Source: Streptococcus australis (GTDB lineage: Bacteria; Bacillota; Bacilli; Lactobacillales; Streptococcaceae). From it: a stretch of 64,000 nucleotides of DNA. The translations under genes and the position numbers were made by a program. Under the pieces are notes generated by a model. The model saw only the letters and a list, made by a program, of their open reading frames with translations, was not told where the DNA came from and searched no databases. Where the stretch lies: contig NZ_LR594040.1 of NCBI RefSeq assembly GCF_901543175.1, forward strand, positions 620,001-684,000. The letters run 5' to 3'. Positions 63,501 to 64,000 of this stretch are shown here, in pieces; position 1 is the stretch's first letter; every line of letters starts with the position of its first letter.

Positions 63501-64000
63501 TGTCATTGTAAAATCAACAGAAAAAGAAGGTAAATTTACTCTTTATGCAGATTCTGCTGGTTTAACTTCTGATAGCGCAACGGTCGCAACTGTGTCTGGT
63601 AAGAAAGAAAACCGTCACTTTGTAGCCTTTGCTCCTGTAAAAGCAACAACTGATGTGACTACAAATCCTGAATTGCCTCAAACAGTAACAGCTATTTATA
63701 GCGACGGTAGTGTTGAGGAAAAGACTGTAACATGGGATGTGCCAGCTGACTTGCTTACAAGCGCAGGTGAGAAAAAAGTATCTGGACGTGTAGAAGGTTT
63801 GGAAACCAAAGCTGAGGCACTTGTGAAAGTGATTGCTTTAGATAGATGGTTACCAAAAGTTGCTACAGTACCGGTTGGTACAACTGCAGCTGATTTGGAT
63901 AAAACGGTCACAGCTGTTCTGACAGATGGTAGTTTGATTGATACAGATGTTGTTTCTTGGACTTTAAAAGATCCTGCTGCTTTAACCAAGGAAGGGGGAC
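60514..64000 (+). CDS. bgaA: Surface-anchored beta-galactosidase BgaA-type (GH2), 3' end outside window
   Basis: The frame is open from ATG 60514 to the window end: 1162 codons, about half of a ~2200-residue BgaA. ATG 60502, in frame and near AAGGA, is an alternative start. A YSIRK signal (YSIRKFAIGAASVMIGAS) is followed by a Lys/Glu/Pro-rich linker to about residue 200. The GH2 sandwich, immunoglobulin-like and TIM-barrel domains are then visible. The acid/base Glu is E611 in WSLGNEVEEANG and the nucleophile E691 in IYGSETSSATR. Accessory Big_4-like repeats begin near the end (DSVTTAGEPARVRLT...). The enzyme removes beta-1,4-galactose from host N-glycans and also aids adherence. A cre-like site upstream suggests sugar repression. 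Confidence 0.93.
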   Translation, partial: MNKRLFDKRCHYSIRKFAIGAASVMIGASICGISTVQAEEVASSNTQTEETIVHQAQPLDKLPDDVAAAIAKADENGGREFVKPKADSTEDKVTKDTEPTRPANEGSHELARPKVETPNKEEGNKAENKQKPEETNPKPIESAATAGTELKEDSKKTSGNDQVKADTERKPSSEKLQALSGESNKAEVEKEKQLLSERKQDFNKDWYFKLNAQGDFSKKDVDVHDWSKLNLPHDWSIYFDFDHKSPARNEGGQLNGGTAWYRKTFILNEADKNKDVRINFDGVYMDSKVYVNGKFVGHYPSGYNHFSYDITEFLNKDGSENSITVQVTNKQPSSRWYSGSGIYRDVTLSYRDKVHVAENGNHITTPKLAEQKEGNVETQVQSKIKNTDKKAAKVFVEQQIFTKEGKVVSELVRSETKNLAENEVADFRQTILVNKPTLWTTKSYHPQLYVLKTKVYKEGQLVDVTEDTFGYRYFNWTAKDGFSLNGERMKFHGVSIHHDNGALGAEENYKATYRKLKLLKDMGVNSIRTTHNPASPQLLDAAASLGLLVQEEAFDTWYGGKKTYDYGRFFDQDATHPEAKKGEKWSDFDLRTMVERDKNNPSIVMWSLGNEVEEANGSPRSIETAKRLKAVIKAIDTERYVTMGENKFSRAATGDFLKLAEIMDAVGMNYGERFYDAVRSAHPDWLIYGSETSSATRTRDSYYNPTQILGHDNRLNRHYEQSDYGNDRVGWGRTATESWTFDRDRAGYAGQFIWTGIDYIGEPTPWHNQDNTPVKSSYFGIIDTAGLPKNDFYLYRSEWYSAKEKPTVRILPHWNWTEETLKDRKMRVDGKVPVRTFSNAASVELFLNGESLGKKEFTKKTTEDGRPYHEGAKPSELYLEWLVKYQPGTLTAIARDEKGNEIARDSVTTAGEPARVRLTKEEHVITADGKDLSYIHYEIVDSEGNVVPTANNLVHFNLHGQGQIVGVDNGEQASRERYKAQADGTWQRRAFNGKGVVIVKSTEKEGKFTLYADSAGLTSDSATVATVSGKKENRHFVAFAPVKATTDVTTNPELPQTVTAIYSDGSVEEKTVTWDVPADLLTSAGEKKVSGRVEGLETKAEALVKVIALDRWLPKVATVPVGTTAADLDKTVTAVLTDGSLIDTDVVSWTLKDPAALTKEGG

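Overview
The window looks like chromosomal DNA of a mitis-group streptococcus (Streptococcus mitis / S. oralis / S. pseudopneumoniae type). The reasons are low-GC codon use, AAGGAGG ribosome sites, many extended -10 (TGnTATAAT) promoters, and near-pneumococcal protein sequences for AliB, MurC, MltG, GreA, ClpP, LivJHMGF, FtsEX, ClpE and BgaA. From memory of pneumococcal gene order, blocks that lie apart in S. pneumoniae (aliB-murC-mltG-greA; pncB-nadE; degV-comEB-upp-clpP-liv-prfB-ftsEX-ptsG) are joined here. A very large SHIRT-repeat surface protein and a licC-licA fusion locus are extra, so a commensal relative fits better than S. pneumoniae. No rRNA, tRNA or CRISPR array was seen. Both window edges cut a gene (aliB on the left, bgaA on the right).

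Layout. 1-4.2 kb: the end of an oligopeptide-binding lipoprotein gene (aliB) and two PLP enzymes of sulfur amino acid metabolism. 4.2-12.6 kb: a SWIM-SNF2 helicase, a small unknown protein, murC, two tandem GNAT acetyltransferases, mltG and greA, which is a cell-wall and transcription block. 12.7-16 kb: an amino-acid permease, a GNAT protein, and a Cro/C1-type regulator coupled to two small membrane proteins. 16-18.3 kb: NAD salvage (pncB-nadE). 18.3-18.7 kb: a noncoding block of hairpins and a 36-base direct repeat. 18.7-23.2 kb: a GNAT gene, then a leftward group (flavoprotein, DUF1697, Nudix), a damaged IS200-type element, and degV. 23.3-30.9 kb: tetR, comEB, upp, clpP (CtsR box), a YlbG-like gene, and the branched-chain amino-acid transporter livJHMGF with a CodY-like box in its promoter.

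30.9-36.5 kb is the most unusual part. It holds a three-domain fusion (winged helix, LicC-like cytidylyltransferase, LicA-like kinase), a 61-residue membrane protein and an NCS1-type permease. The end of this set has been duplicated in tandem: the second permease is intact, but the copied kinase tail and small gene have decayed. The locus sits between liv and acuB and is preceded by palindromes with an AGT loop (TCC-AGT-GGA core). The same core also occurs at 18.4-18.6 kb and inside the broken IS200 transposase gene.

36.5-43.4 kb returns to core genes: acuB-like, prfB with its programmed +1 frameshift, ftsE-ftsX, a glucose-type PTS IICBA behind a large palindrome, and an endonuclease/exonuclease/phosphatase-family protein. 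43.5-50.3 kb is one gene for a 2254-residue YSIRK/LPXTG protein with about 20 SHIRT-type repeats. Eight of them form a nearly homogeneous 255-bp tandem array, followed by a Rib-like domain and a Pro-rich wall-spanning stretch; this is a 'periscope' adhesin architecture. 50.5-60.4 kb: DEAD-box helicase, metK behind an SMK-box (SAM-III) riboswitch, DUF1827, Nudix, clpE (CtsR box), DUF1797, a small possibly leaderless ORF with a TfoX-N protein, folD, a HAD phosphatase and an unknown 273-residue protein. The window ends in the first 1162 codons of a BgaA-type surface beta-galactosidase behind a cre-like site.
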